From contig JAJHQQ010000004.1 in NCBI GenBank assembly GCA_020833245.1, positions 1-47,011 of the forward strand: a DNA stretch of 47,011 bases, given 5' to 3'. Below the pieces are notes generated by a model. It worked only from the letters and a program-made list of their open reading frames with translations. It made no database searches and was not told the DNA's origin. Source of the stretch: Desulfurococcaceae archaeon (GTDB lineage: Archaea; Thermoproteota; Thermoprotei_A; Sulfolobales; Desulfurococcaceae). Made by a program: the position numbers and the translations under genes. Positions 8,379 through 16,974 of this stretch are shown in pieces; the first letter of the stretch is position 1, and each line of letters begins with the position of its first letter.

Positions 8379-9517
8379 AGTTGATTCTCCATGCACTTTG
8401 CGTACGCCTCCTCGGGTTTTACACTTACTCTTAAAAGCTCTCTTAAGACAGACACTTCCTCGCCATTGCACAGGAATCTCACCGGGTCTTTCTCGGGTAT
8501 TAAGTCGTGATAGAGGAGAATATCTACAATTATGTCTGGTCGCTGTAAGTTCTCATCGCACTCAAATACTCTCCCATTACTACTTAGAAACTCCACTATT
8601 TGATTAGAGAGGAATACTGCTATGTAGTCTAGAATGTTATTACTAATTGCGAGAACTTGTGGTAAAATGTCGACACTTAGTGGTAGGAGTACAATGTCAA
8701 GTACACAGTCTCTACACGAGCTCTCATAGACCATTAGACCTCCAATAGACTCGTGCGCTTCAAGCTCCAAGGCGACGCTGTGTTCTTGTAACTGCACGTA
8801 GAAGTCTCCTACTAGTTTTAATTGAAGCTGAAGGTCTCTCTTAGCGTAAGTCCGCGATAACTCAGATATTCTCTTAACTAGCTCAGAAACCCTTTTCACC
8901 TCGTCTTCGCTGGTCACCTCTTTCTGTCTAACTGATAAGGGTTCACTAACTCCATACACCTCGCTAATCAACTTAGAGGCGTTTTCAGGGTTACCTGTAA
9001 TTCCAGGTATAAAGGGGACTAGTGTCCTAGTGAGTGCTGTTACTAGGCTTTTTCTCTTAGAGCCCCACGCTCTAAGTCCAACTATCTCTGACACTACTCT
9101 CTGCGATTCGAGTTCGCGTAAAATAGAGTCCTCAGCGCCCTTAAAACCTCCTCCCTTGAAGTCGTAGTATCCACGGTAAAGCCCAGAGAGAATAGCGAGT
9201 ATTTTGTCCCACTTGCTGACTCCACCAATACTCTTCTCGAGGATGTTTACTAGAATTGCTGTAACTGAACTCGTTCTCGTTGTCTCAATAGGGAGGTGTC
9301 GTTGCTCATTAATGGGTTTGAGGTTTATGAGTATAGCTGGGTCATTAGGGTAGTCAATAATCACTTTGGGGTCTAAATTAACCCTTACATCCCAGCCGTG
9401 CTCAATTAAGTTCTTGAGGAGAATACCAGCTGAGATTAGTGAGTCAATAGATGTGTCAGGGATTACCGTAAAGCTCCTATAAGACTCTATAAAGCTCGTG
9501 AACTTGTCTTCAGCCAA
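8363..9517 (-). CDS. RecJ/Cdc45-family (DHH superfamily) protein, apparently lacking the DHH catalytic motifs
   Basis: 384 aa between S15 and Pcc1; N-terminus TVIPDTSIDSLISAGILLKNLIEHGWDVRV has the DHH fold entry pattern but no D-x-D-G acidic motif. Confidence 0.7.
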   Translation of the reverse strand: MAEDKFTSFIESYRSFTVIPDTSIDSLISAGILLKNLIEHGWDVRVNLDPKVIIDYPNDPAILINLKPINEQRHLPIETTRTSSVTAILVNILEKSIGGVSKWDKILAILSGLYRGYYDFKGGGFKGAEDSILRELESQRVVSEIVGLRAWGSKRKSLVTALTRTLVPFIPGITGNPENASKLISEVYGVSEPLSVRQKEVTSEDEVKRVSELVKRISELSRTYAKRDLQLQLKLVGDFYVQLQEHSVALELEAHESIGGLMVYESSCRDCVLDIVLLPLSVDILPQVLAISNNILDYIAVFLSNQIVEFLSSNGRVFECDENLQRPDIIVDILLYHDLIPEKDPVRFLCNGEEVSVLRELLRVSVKPEEAYAKCMENQLCRVQ

Positions 9518-9581
9518 GTATATTACACACCGAGTTGCGTATAATTTCCACTTACTATATTAAACATATTGAGCCAAAATA

Positions 9582-10061
9582 CTATGAGAACCTGTAAAGC
9601 CCAGTTGTTATAATTAGCTTTGCGGCTTCCGGGTCGTATTTCCAGTCTGGTGGTAGCTTTCCCATTCTCTTATAGTACTTTACAAGCCTGTGTATTTTAG
9701 ACTCTATTTCAATTAAGCCCCGCTGACTGTGGTAGTCCTTTGGGTGCTCATATAAGTGTCTACGTAGATTAACAGCTTTCTTTATTAAATTAAATAGGTC
9801 TTCGGGAATAACTGTTTTAATCCCGTGTTTTTCGAGAACATCCTCTACTTTCTTACCTATAACTTGCTTTAATAGGGGTATTCCGTACTGATCTCTAAGT
9901 ATAATACCAATCATTGATGGTGGATAACCCTTCTTAGCTAATTCAACTACTAGTTGCTCTATGTCGCTCGGGCTTAAGTCTAGTTTTAACCACCGCGGCG
10001 GCCCAGCTCGCGCAGGCCTTGTAGAGTGTGACTGGCCCTTATCGCGCTTCTTGTTCAACAC
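9582..10061 (-). CDS. rps15: 30S ribosomal protein S15
   Basis: [62 protein letters not shown]. Confidence 0.96.
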   Translation of the reverse strand: MLNKKRDKGQSHSTRPARAGPPRWLKLDLSPSDIEQLVVELAKKGYPPSMIGIILRDQYGIPLLKQVIGKKVEDVLEKHGIKTVIPEDLFNLIKKAVNLRRHLYEHPKDYHSQRGLIEIESKIHRLVKYYKRMGKLPPDWKYDPEAAKLIITTGLYRFS

Positions 10062-10100
10062 TCTTCACCGTGCTAATACACAATACATTAAACACACCCT

Positions 10101-10682
10101 TTAAAAATTACTAAGCGCGGTTTGGGCATGCTCGATATACTTTGAGAGAACAAGGCTCACGGATTTAGCCCTGTGGCTAACTCTGTTCTTCTCCTCTAAG
10201 CTCATTTCAGCGAAAGTTTTTGCCTCTCCATGAGGTGTGAAAATAGGGTCGAAGCCAAAGCCCCTCGTACCCCTAGGGGTTTCTACAATGTACCCGCAGA
10301 CCTCTCCCTCCCCCGTAATGACGCCTCTATCATAGGCGAGAGCAGCTGCAGATCTGAAACACGCTTCTCTGTTCTCCGCTTTTTCGAGAAGTTTAAGCAC
10401 GCCTGTCAACCCGATTGTCTTGTAAACGTAACTACTGTATGGGCCCGGAAACCCATTTAGAGCCTTTATGAAAAGCCCAGCGTCCTCTACTAAGACTGGT
10501 CGATTAGTGAAGAAGTACGCGAGTATAGCGGATTTAAAGACTATTTCTAGTAGGCTCTCACCTTGAACCTCTAGTTTCGGCACACTACACAGCTCGAGCT
10601 CAATGTTAAAACGCCTAGTGATCTCAGAGACTTCCTCGAACTTGTATCGGTTTCCAGTGACAAAGCATATTCTCCTAGTCAA
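10101..10682 (-). CDS. rdgB: XTP/dITP diphosphatase (RdgB/HAM1)
   Basis: ICFVTGNRYKFEEVSEI...VLVEDAGLFIKALNGFPGPYSSYV...GFGFDPIF. Confidence 0.94.
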   Translation of the reverse strand: MTRRICFVTGNRYKFEEVSEITRRFNIELELCSVPKLEVQGESLLEIVFKSAILAYFFTNRPVLVEDAGLFIKALNGFPGPYSSYVYKTIGLTGVLKLLEKAENREACFRSAAALAYDRGVITGEGEVCGYIVETPRGTRGFGFDPIFTPHGEAKTFAEMSLEEKNRVSHRAKSVSLVLSKYIEHAQTALSNF

Positions 10683-11358
10683 CGTACTTCTCCCTTAAAA
10701 CAGCTTTACGCACTTCTCTCTCAATGTACCTGCCTCGAGCTCGTATTTCTCTCACTTTTTTAATAACGCTGTCTCCTCCTACTTCACTGTACTCTAAATA
10801 CCCCTCGAAAACAGACCTCGTAAAGACCCCGGCGAGCTCAGGGTACATTGCCTCAGCACTTCTACTCATAAGGTGAAGGTCTATAGCGTACTCCTCTATG
10901 TCGTTGCTGTACCCGGCTAGCCCAAAGTCTATTATTACTAAGTCTTCGCTAGATGTTAATATGATATTTGCGAGCGTGTAGTCTCCGTGATACACTCCCT
11001 TATTGTGCATTAGTGCGGCGTACTTTCCAATGCTCCACCCTATCTTCTTAATACTGCTCTCAGCTAGTCCTCCCAGCACATCTGAGAGTCTCGAGCCCTC
11101 TACATACCCCATTACAATAACCCCAGCCTCCTCGTCTACGAGAAACACTGGTGGAACCGGGAGACCTGCTAAGTAGAGCTCTGAGAGTATTTTAGCCTCT
11201 GTTCGAGTCCTTGACTCGATAAAGACCCTGTTATATATGGGGTCTCTGAATGGCTTACTTACTCTCTTCTTAACTACGACTTTGAGGCCTAGAAAATCCC
11301 CTGAGTAAATCTCGGCTTCAGCGCCTCTACCGATTAGGGTGGGTGTTAGGGTAGCCAT
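10675..11358 (-). CDS. bud32: KEOPS kinase Bud32
   Basis: GRGAEAEIY...VVKKRVSKPFRDP...HGDYTLANIIL...IIDFGLAGYSNDIEEYAIDLHLM. Confidence 0.94.
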   Translation of the reverse strand: MATLTPTLIGRGAEAEIYSGDFLGLKVVVKKRVSKPFRDPIYNRVFIESRTRTEAKILSELYLAGLPVPPVFLVDEEAGVIVMGYVEGSRLSDVLGGLAESSIKKIGWSIGKYAALMHNKGVYHGDYTLANIILTSSEDLVIIDFGLAGYSNDIEEYAIDLHLMSRSAEAMYPELAGVFTRSVFEGYLEYSEVGGDSVIKKVREIRARGRYIEREVRKAVLREKYVD

Positions 11359-12422
11359 GGGTATGTCTCCTCGTCGAGTCTAAATCGCTGCTTCACGGTG
11401 AGGTCTTCGGGCCTAGTAGTCCTCCCGTAGAGGTATGAGAGTAAACCAGTATAGGCGATCATTAAGCCGTTGTCTCCAGCTATTTCTGGTGGTGTGCCGT
11501 AGTACCTGCAACCGTAGAATTCTGCTAGAACCTTAAATTTTTCTCTGAGTGTAGTGTTAGACGCAACGCCTCCTACTAGTAGGATTTCTTTTTTACCAGT
11601 GAGCATTAAGCTTCTCTCAGTAACCTCTATTAACATGTTAAAAACAGTCTCTCTCAGGCTATTACAGATCTTACCTAGAAGTGCTCTATCCCCTTTTGAT
11701 TCTCTAGCCATTCTCAAAGCAGCTGTTAATAGCCCTGAAAAGCTGAGGTCGGAGCCCTTTACCGTGAAGGGTAATGGTGTGAACTCGCTACTCCACTCCG
11801 CGCATACGTCAACTGCGTGTTTACCGCTAACCACGTATGGTGGGGCTAGTCCAACTTCGCGGGCAAAAGTATCTAGTAGGTTTCCAAGCGGTATATCAAG
11901 CGTTTCCCCCAGTACCCTGTACTTCTTGTCTCTCTGAATAGCCACGAGAGTGTTGCCCCCTGAAATATATACTACTAAGGGATCCACCATGCCGCTCACT
12001 AACTTCCCGATCTCTATGTGTGCGACGGCGTGATTAACAGCTACTAGTGGCTTATTCCAGTAGGCTGAAATGAACCTCGCAAGTGTAGCCCCTACTCTGA
12101 GACAAGGCCCTAGTCCAGGTCCAACTGCAACTGCCACCGCATTTACGCTTTTTACGTCGACACCAGCATCGTCTAGCGCCTTCTTAACTACACTGTGTGC
12201 TACGTTAACGTGGTGTTGAGAGGCTTCACTTGGGTGTATTCCACCCTTCACGGGCTTGTACTGACTTGAAACATTCGCGAGTACTCGTACAGAGTGGTTG
12301 TTAAGCTCTATTATGCCTACTCCAAAAGTGTGACTTGTCGACTCTATTCCAAGAACAATTAAGTGGTCTTTTACAGGGGGGATTTGAACTGGGATTTGGA
12401 ATTGCCGACCTCTCAGCATCAC
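11346..12422 (-). CDS. kae1: KEOPS tRNA N6-threonylcarbamoyladenosine synthase Kae1
   Basis: VLGIESTSHTFGVGII...GGIHPSEASQHHVNVA...YISGGNT...LVGGVASNTTLREK. Confidence 0.96.
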   Translation of the reverse strand: MMLRGRQFQIPVQIPPVKDHLIVLGIESTSHTFGVGIIELNNHSVRVLANVSSQYKPVKGGIHPSEASQHHVNVAHSVVKKALDDAGVDVKSVNAVAVAVGPGLGPCLRVGATLARFISAYWNKPLVAVNHAVAHIEIGKLVSGMVDPLVVYISGGNTLVAIQRDKKYRVLGETLDIPLGNLLDTFAREVGLAPPYVVSGKHAVDVCAEWSSEFTPLPFTVKGSDLSFSGLLTAALRMARESKGDRALLGKICNSLRETVFNMLIEVTERSLMLTGKKEILLVGGVASNTTLREKFKVLAEFYGCRYYGTPPEIAGDNGLMIAYTGLLSYLYGRTTRPEDLTVKQRFRLDEETYPWLP

Positions 12423-12457
12423 TTAAAATCCTTGTAGATACTGGTTAATTAGCGCTT

Positions 12458-12619
12458 CTACTTCGCGTATTCAACATAGTTGCACTTGCCACAGTGCCAT
12501 CTCGGAACAGGCTGCTTGTGAAAGGCCATGAAAGACCCGCACTTAGGGCAAACCTTATTCTTCCTCTTAATTGACCAGTTATTCGCGTCGACCTCGTATA
12601 GTCTGTGAATATAAGGCAC
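12458..12619 (-). CDS. rps27ae: 30S ribosomal protein S27ae (missed by ORF track, 53 aa)
   Basis: Translated by hand: MPYIHRLYEVDANNWSIKRKNKVCPKCGSFMAFHKQPVPRWHCGKCNYVEYAK*; two CxxC zinc-ribbon pairs, GTG start. Confidence 0.93.
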   Translation of the reverse strand: MPYIHRLYEVDANNWSIKRKNKVCPKCGSFMAFHKQPVPRWHCGKCNYVEYAK

Positions 12620-12629
12620 GGCTAATCAC

Positions 12630-12986
12630 CTACTGGGCTGATGTGGGTGTTTGAGATAGTTTTGAAAGGGATTCCTCATCCCTCTTTCTAATGTATTCTG
12701 GTTCAAATGCCTTAGCTCGTTCCGGGTTCTCGTAAATATGTGCTTCTACTCTACTTACACCCATACCATACTCTGTTTTAACAGAGCGAATAAAAACGAG
12801 GTTTACGTCAACGTTGTAGTAACTAGCTATGGCTTTCTTTAGTAGGCCCCTGTTGGGTGTGCCCTCGTTACCGTGAAATACGTTCAGTACTACTTCTCTC
12901 CTCTTAATTAGCGGATTGTACTGGTCTTTTACCACTTCGCAGTCGTACTTGTCTAGTAGCCTTACGTGTCTACTCACAAATTTCAC
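12630..12986 (-). CDS. rps24e: 30S ribosomal protein S24e
   Basis: YNPLIKRREVVLNVFHGNEGTPNRGLLKKAIASYYNVDVNLVFIRSVKTEYGMG. Confidence 0.95.
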   Translation of the reverse strand: MKFVSRHVRLLDKYDCEVVKDQYNPLIKRREVVLNVFHGNEGTPNRGLLKKAIASYYNVDVNLVFIRSVKTEYGMGVSRVEAHIYENPERAKAFEPEYIRKRDEESLSKLSQTPTSAQ

Positions 12987-13419
12987 CCAGCTTGTATGAG
13001 ACCACTGTAGGTTTAAGTATTTTAAGTATTTTTAAAGCCAAAACCACGTTTGACTCGAGTTTTACAACGCCAACTCCAGGCTGTCCATATAGAACACTAG
13101 ACCTGTCTCTCCGGGCTAAGTGGGGTATTACGAGTAAGTCTTCTTCTCCAATTACTCGAATAAACCCGCTTCTAGCTCTCCCGGCTACAGTAGACGCGTT
13201 TAAGCTGAGTGAGCCCGGCGGGTTTACGACTACTCTAGTCTCCTCAGTACTCCTCACGGCTAAGTCGGCGTAGGCTCTCCTCATGCTTTTATAGTCAACT
13301 ATTCTAACTGTAGCTCTGTGTCTCGCCGAAACAACATCCCCCACAGATACTGTTGCCTCTAAGCCAAAAACATCTCCACGATTTGGATTAACGTATAGTG
13401 TTCCTTGAGGTTTTGCCAA
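12970..13419 (-). CDS. GTP-dependent dephospho-CoA kinase family (DUF359); true start probably upstream
   Basis: TVSVGDVVS...VDYKSMRR...VVNPPGSLS...IRVIGEEDLLVIPHLARRDRSSVLYGQPGVGVV. Confidence 0.85.
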   Translation of the reverse strand: MAKPQGTLYVNPNRGDVFGLEATVSVGDVVSARHRATVRIVDYKSMRRAYADLAVRSTEETRVVVNPPGSLSLNASTVAGRARSGFIRVIGEEDLLVIPHLARRDRSSVLYGQPGVGVVKLESNVVLALKILKILKPTVVSYKLGEICE

Positions 13420-13471
13420 GTGCTTTCGAAACTGAGTGGGCAGTGTGAGAGCAGGTAACGTTAGAGAGGTT

Positions 13472-13693
13472 TTACTCGAGTTTAACAGCGTATCTCCCCT
13501 TACCAGTAATGTTCAGCGTCCTCGCCAGCTCTGAGCTCTCAGGCTCTATCGCTATTATGATCCCGCTCCAGTCCTCAGTGAACTCCTTTGAACCACAGTT
13601 TGGGCACACTTGCGCCTCTCTATCAACTAGTGTCCTACAAGACACACAAGCTTTAAACTGTATTCCCTTTTTCCTAGTGCTCAAACCGATCAC
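13472..13693 (-). CDS. spt4: Transcription elongation factor Spt4 (RpoE2)
   Basis: FKACVSCRTLVDREAQVCPNCGSKEFTEDWSGIIIAIEPESSELARTLNITGKGRYAVKLE. Confidence 0.92.
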   Translation of the reverse strand: MIGLSTRKKGIQFKACVSCRTLVDREAQVCPNCGSKEFTEDWSGIIIAIEPESSELARTLNITGKGRYAVKLE

Positions 13694-13737
13694 GCTGTAG
13701 AAGGTCTAAGTTGTTGGTTGAATAAAAGCATTTCTCT

Positions 13738-14337
13738 CTAGCCCTTAGACTTCTTCTCCCTGATCCAATCTACTTTCCCCAGGCCAGGCTGCCTCATTGT
13801 CATGTGTATTCTTATCCCCTTACCTGGTAGAATACCCGTAGTGTAGACTCTAGCCCTCACAACATCGCCTCTTTCAATTCGCCTCCTACTCTCCTCTAGT
13901 AGTAGTGAGCCTGTAGCCGGGTCGAAGGAGACGTGTTCGTCGGCGACTTGATTTATATGTATAAAGCCGTCAATAACGCCTAAGTTGACGTAGAGGCCGG
14001 ACCTCGTCACCGAGGCGACTTCTCCCTCAACAATCTCCTTTAAAAATGGAGAGAAAGCTATAAACTCGAACTCTACATTGTGATATGAGGCGCCATCACC
14101 AGGTATGATTACTCCTAGAGGGTCGGCTTTAGCGCCGATGATTGTCACCACCACGCCTAGATGTCTAGTGTTCCTCGAGGAGTCCTCAATGTACACTAGA
14201 ATGTTCTCGTATTTTGCTCTCAACTCCTCGAGCACGATATTCTCTAGTGGCTTTGTGAACTTACTCGGAGGTATTCTAATAACGTCTCTCGCTTTTACTA
14301 GCATAAACATGTTGTATTCACTCTCATGAATACTCAC
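13738..14337 (-). CDS. rpo7: DNA-directed RNA polymerase subunit Rpo7 (E')
   Basis: MLVKARDVIRIPPSKF...VEGEVASVTRSGLYVNLGVIDGFIHINQVADEHVSFDP. Confidence 0.95.
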   Translation of the reverse strand: MSIHESEYNMFMLVKARDVIRIPPSKFTKPLENIVLEELRAKYENILVYIEDSSRNTRHLGVVVTIIGAKADPLGVIIPGDGASYHNVEFEFIAFSPFLKEIVEGEVASVTRSGLYVNLGVIDGFIHINQVADEHVSFDPATGSLLLEESRRRIERGDVVRARVYTTGILPGKGIRIHMTMRQPGLGKVDWIREKKSKG

Positions 14338-14385
14338 TATGTTAAACTACGGATAATCTCTATTTACATGAGGATGCTTAAATAA

Positions 14386-14826
14386 CTAATAAGCGTACCC
14401 TTCAACCTTTACTCTCCTGGCTTCCTCTCTAAAGTAGGCTTCTCCGACTCCCGATTGCTTGAGTCTTCTGCGCAAGTCCCTATCGTTTGTTGCGACTATA
14501 GCGCGGTTCTGAGTAGCGAAGTTAATAATAGCGTCATCAACGCTTTCGTCAGGCTTTAACGCGTAGTCGACGACTACGCAGTACTGCTCAACTAGCTTGA
14601 GTGCTAAGCGAGCTCTCTTCGCAGTAATACCCTTAGACTGCGTGGCTATTTTCACGAGCTCCTCGTAAACCGGTCTTAAAACCACGAATTCGGGTTTTGA
14701 CTCGAGCTCTTCCTCTATTTGCTCAAAAACTCGTATACCACTAGCAGCTAGCATTAACATATTTGTGTCTAGTACTACGAGCGGCCTCCTACTCGTAGAG
14801 TTCCTCGACAAAACCCCACCCTGCAA
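14386..14826 (-). CDS. PIN domain protein, Fcf1/Utp24-like
   Basis: VVLDTNMLMLAASGIRVFEQIEEEL...SVDDAIINFATQNRAIVATNDRDLRRRLKQ. Confidence 0.88.
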   Translation of the reverse strand: MQGGVLSRNSTSRRPLVVLDTNMLMLAASGIRVFEQIEEELESKPEFVVLRPVYEELVKIATQSKGITAKRARLALKLVEQYCVVVDYALKPDESVDDAIINFATQNRAIVATNDRDLRRRLKQSGVGEAYFREEARRVKVEGYAY

Positions 14827-16051
14827 GCCTCCACCTAGCTAATACGCGTCTCCCAATGGCTACTCTAGTACCCTTCCACGTTGCAATGGGCATTTCGAGT
14901 TCTAGTTCAACTCTGTCCTTACTAGTACTCTTAACAGTGGCTATTCTAGTAGCCGGCCCAATAGCCACGACTACTCTCTCGCCGGCTTGTAGTGGCGGGA
15001 GCTTAGCCTGCTGACCCCTCACATCGACGACTCTGCTGAGGGTGTTGTACGAGATCTCTACTCTCCTCGCAACTGGTATTTCGTAGTCAGCCTTTACGAC
15101 AATTGAGCCGGCTAGCTGATTAGCCTTCGTGAGGGATGGATCTATAGTTGTTCTAAGCGCGACAAGCCCTCCCGGCTTTGCCTCATCAACCTGGTATTCA
15201 CCAAACCGCATTTCCTCAATTGTTGTTGTGATTGGCGCGAGCTCGTATGAAGACGCTTTAGTGGTCTCCTTGGGCTTTTTTACTCCAGGCATGATTTTTA
15301 TCTCATCTCCTACTCGGAGAACTCCCTGTATTATTGTCCCGCCGATCACGCCTCCCTGAATCTCATCATAGCGTGTTCCAGGCCTGTTAATATCAAAGCT
15401 TCTCAGGACGTACATTATTGGCGGTGCGTCGAGGTTTCTACTGGGTTTAGGAACAAGCTTGTGTAGAGCCTCTAGAATAACGTCAATGTTGACTTTATGT
15501 AGGGCGCTCACAGGTATTATTGGCGCGTTCTCCGCGGCAGTCTCCTTAACGAACTTCTTTATGTCCTCGTAGTTCTTCAGCGCTTTATCCCTAGATACAA
15601 CGTCTACCTTGTTCTGGGCGATAATAATGTTCTTTACTCCTAGTATTTCAAGGGCCATTAAGTGCTCAATTGTCTGTGGCTGAGGACACGGCTCGTTAGC
15701 GGCTATGACTAGTATTGCGGTGTCAATTACCATTGCCCCGCTAAGCATTGTAGTCATGTAGGCCTCGTGTCCGGGCGCGTCAACGTAGCTTACTCTGCGT
15801 ATCAGTTTCGCCTCTGAGCCGTCTGGGCAAGTCAGCTCAGTTGTATAGGCGTCAGGAGGACTTAGAGTTTCACAGTAAGCAATGTTCCCGTCGGCGTAGC
15901 CGAGGAATATGGTCATTCCCCTCTCAATTTCCATGCTGTGTCTAGCAGTCCAAATTCCCGTTAAAGCCTGGACTAGAGTTGTTTTGCCGTGGTCTACGTG
16001 GCCTACTACGCCAATGTTGATTTCCGGCTGTGGGAGCTTCAAATAGTACAC
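14789..16051 (-). CDS. Translation initiation factor aIF2 subunit gamma
   Basis: PEINIGVVGHVDHGKTTLVQALTGIWTARHSMEIERGMTIFLGYADGNIAYCE. Confidence 0.97.
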   Translation of the reverse strand: MYYLKLPQPEINIGVVGHVDHGKTTLVQALTGIWTARHSMEIERGMTIFLGYADGNIAYCETLSPPDAYTTELTCPDGSEAKLIRRVSYVDAPGHEAYMTTMLSGAMVIDTAILVIAANEPCPQPQTIEHLMALEILGVKNIIIAQNKVDVVSRDKALKNYEDIKKFVKETAAENAPIIPVSALHKVNIDVILEALHKLVPKPSRNLDAPPIMYVLRSFDINRPGTRYDEIQGGVIGGTIIQGVLRVGDEIKIMPGVKKPKETTKASSYELAPITTTIEEMRFGEYQVDEAKPGGLVALRTTIDPSLTKANQLAGSIVVKADYEIPVARRVEISYNTLSRVVDVRGQQAKLPPLQAGERVVVAIGPATRIATVKSTSKDRVELELEMPIATWKGTRVAIGRRVLARWRLAGWGFVEELYE

Positions 16052-16102
16052 CCTACTGGTTTAAACAGCAACTAATTTGCAGTGATTGAAATGGGAGATT
16101 AA

Positions 16103-16750
16103 TTAGTATTTTATCTTGGTGTTTATTTGCACTATGTCTGGCGCTATGGTGTTACCTCTAACCATTTTCCTTCTGCGTTCACCGTCTTCGCGTGGGTGAA
16201 AGCCTGGTGGATCAGGCAGGAGAGCCCTCTTCTTTAAAGGCCCTGCTATGTCTGGTCTCATTGGAAAGCCGCTTATATCGCTACCTCCAGTTATAATTAG
16301 CTTTACGCCTTTCAAGCCCAGAATTGAGCCGTCTACTTCGTCGCCTATTTTTAGTCCAATAAAAGTACTTGTTCTCTCATCGTTTACTCTAACTTGCCAC
16401 GCTCTAGCCCTGAATATTTCCCCCTCAATCTCCTGGAGTCCAGTTATATCTATTAGTTTAGTAAGGTTAACCCGCACTTCACCATCAGGTATATTCTCAT
16501 CGATATCCACTTTTCCCGTCAACTTCACCTTCATGTTAGTGTCTGGTCTAATCATTCTAATAGTCACTACGCCGTGTTTTGCTCCGAGCTCCTTATAGAG
16601 CTTAGAGTTCATTTTAATTACTGGCAGTTCAAACTGCTCCTTCATTTTACTGGTAAAGGGTACTTCGGCGTCACCTACTACTTTCACTTTAACTGCTCTT
16701 TCCTGTTTAGGTGCCTCTGGGTCAGATACCACTATTTTGAAGTCCGGCAT
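16103..16750 (-). CDS. rps6e: 30S ribosomal protein S6e
   Basis: MPDFKIVVSDPEAPKQERAVKVKVVGD...GLKIGDEVDGSILGLKGVKLIITGGSDISGFPMRPDI. Confidence 0.95.
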   Translation of the reverse strand: MPDFKIVVSDPEAPKQERAVKVKVVGDAEVPFTSKMKEQFELPVIKMNSKLYKELGAKHGVVTIRMIRPDTNMKVKLTGKVDIDENIPDGEVRVNLTKLIDITGLQEIEGEIFRARAWQVRVNDERTSTFIGLKIGDEVDGSILGLKGVKLIITGGSDISGFPMRPDIAGPLKKRALLPDPPGFHPREDGERRRKMVRGNTIAPDIVQINTKIKY

Positions 16751-16820
16751 ACACCCCCACCAGTTCCCCGGTGAGGTTGTCTCGTATCCACATCCACATA
16801 GCTACAATAGGAGTAAAAGA

Positions 16821-16828
16821 TATTTAAA
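16821..16828 (-). promoter_or_regulatory. Candidate TATA box for rps6e (TTTAAATA on minus strand)
   Basis: TGTTTAAATATC on minus strand about 70 nt upstream of the rps6e start. Confidence 0.5.
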
Positions 16829-16844
16829 CACCACCCTACAACAC

Positions 16845-16874
16845 CAAGTACTTACAAGCACTCACAAACACTCA
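16845..16874 (-). repeat. Three tandem 10-bp imperfect repeats upstream of the rps6e TATA box
   Basis: Plus strand: CAAGTACTTA / CAAGCACTCA / CAAACACTCA. Confidence 0.75.
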
Positions 16875-16974
16875 TACTCACCACCAGCCCTGCGATGGCC
16901 TTTAAGGGTTTAAAAGCTTTGTGTGAATAATACACGGTGTTATTACCTCGTGTAGTTCTATTAGTTATAGGTGT

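Noticed and set aside
8227-8607. 126-aa plus-strand ORF
   Set aside because: Antisense to the Pcc1/Cdc45-like overlap; conserved proteins are on the minus strand.
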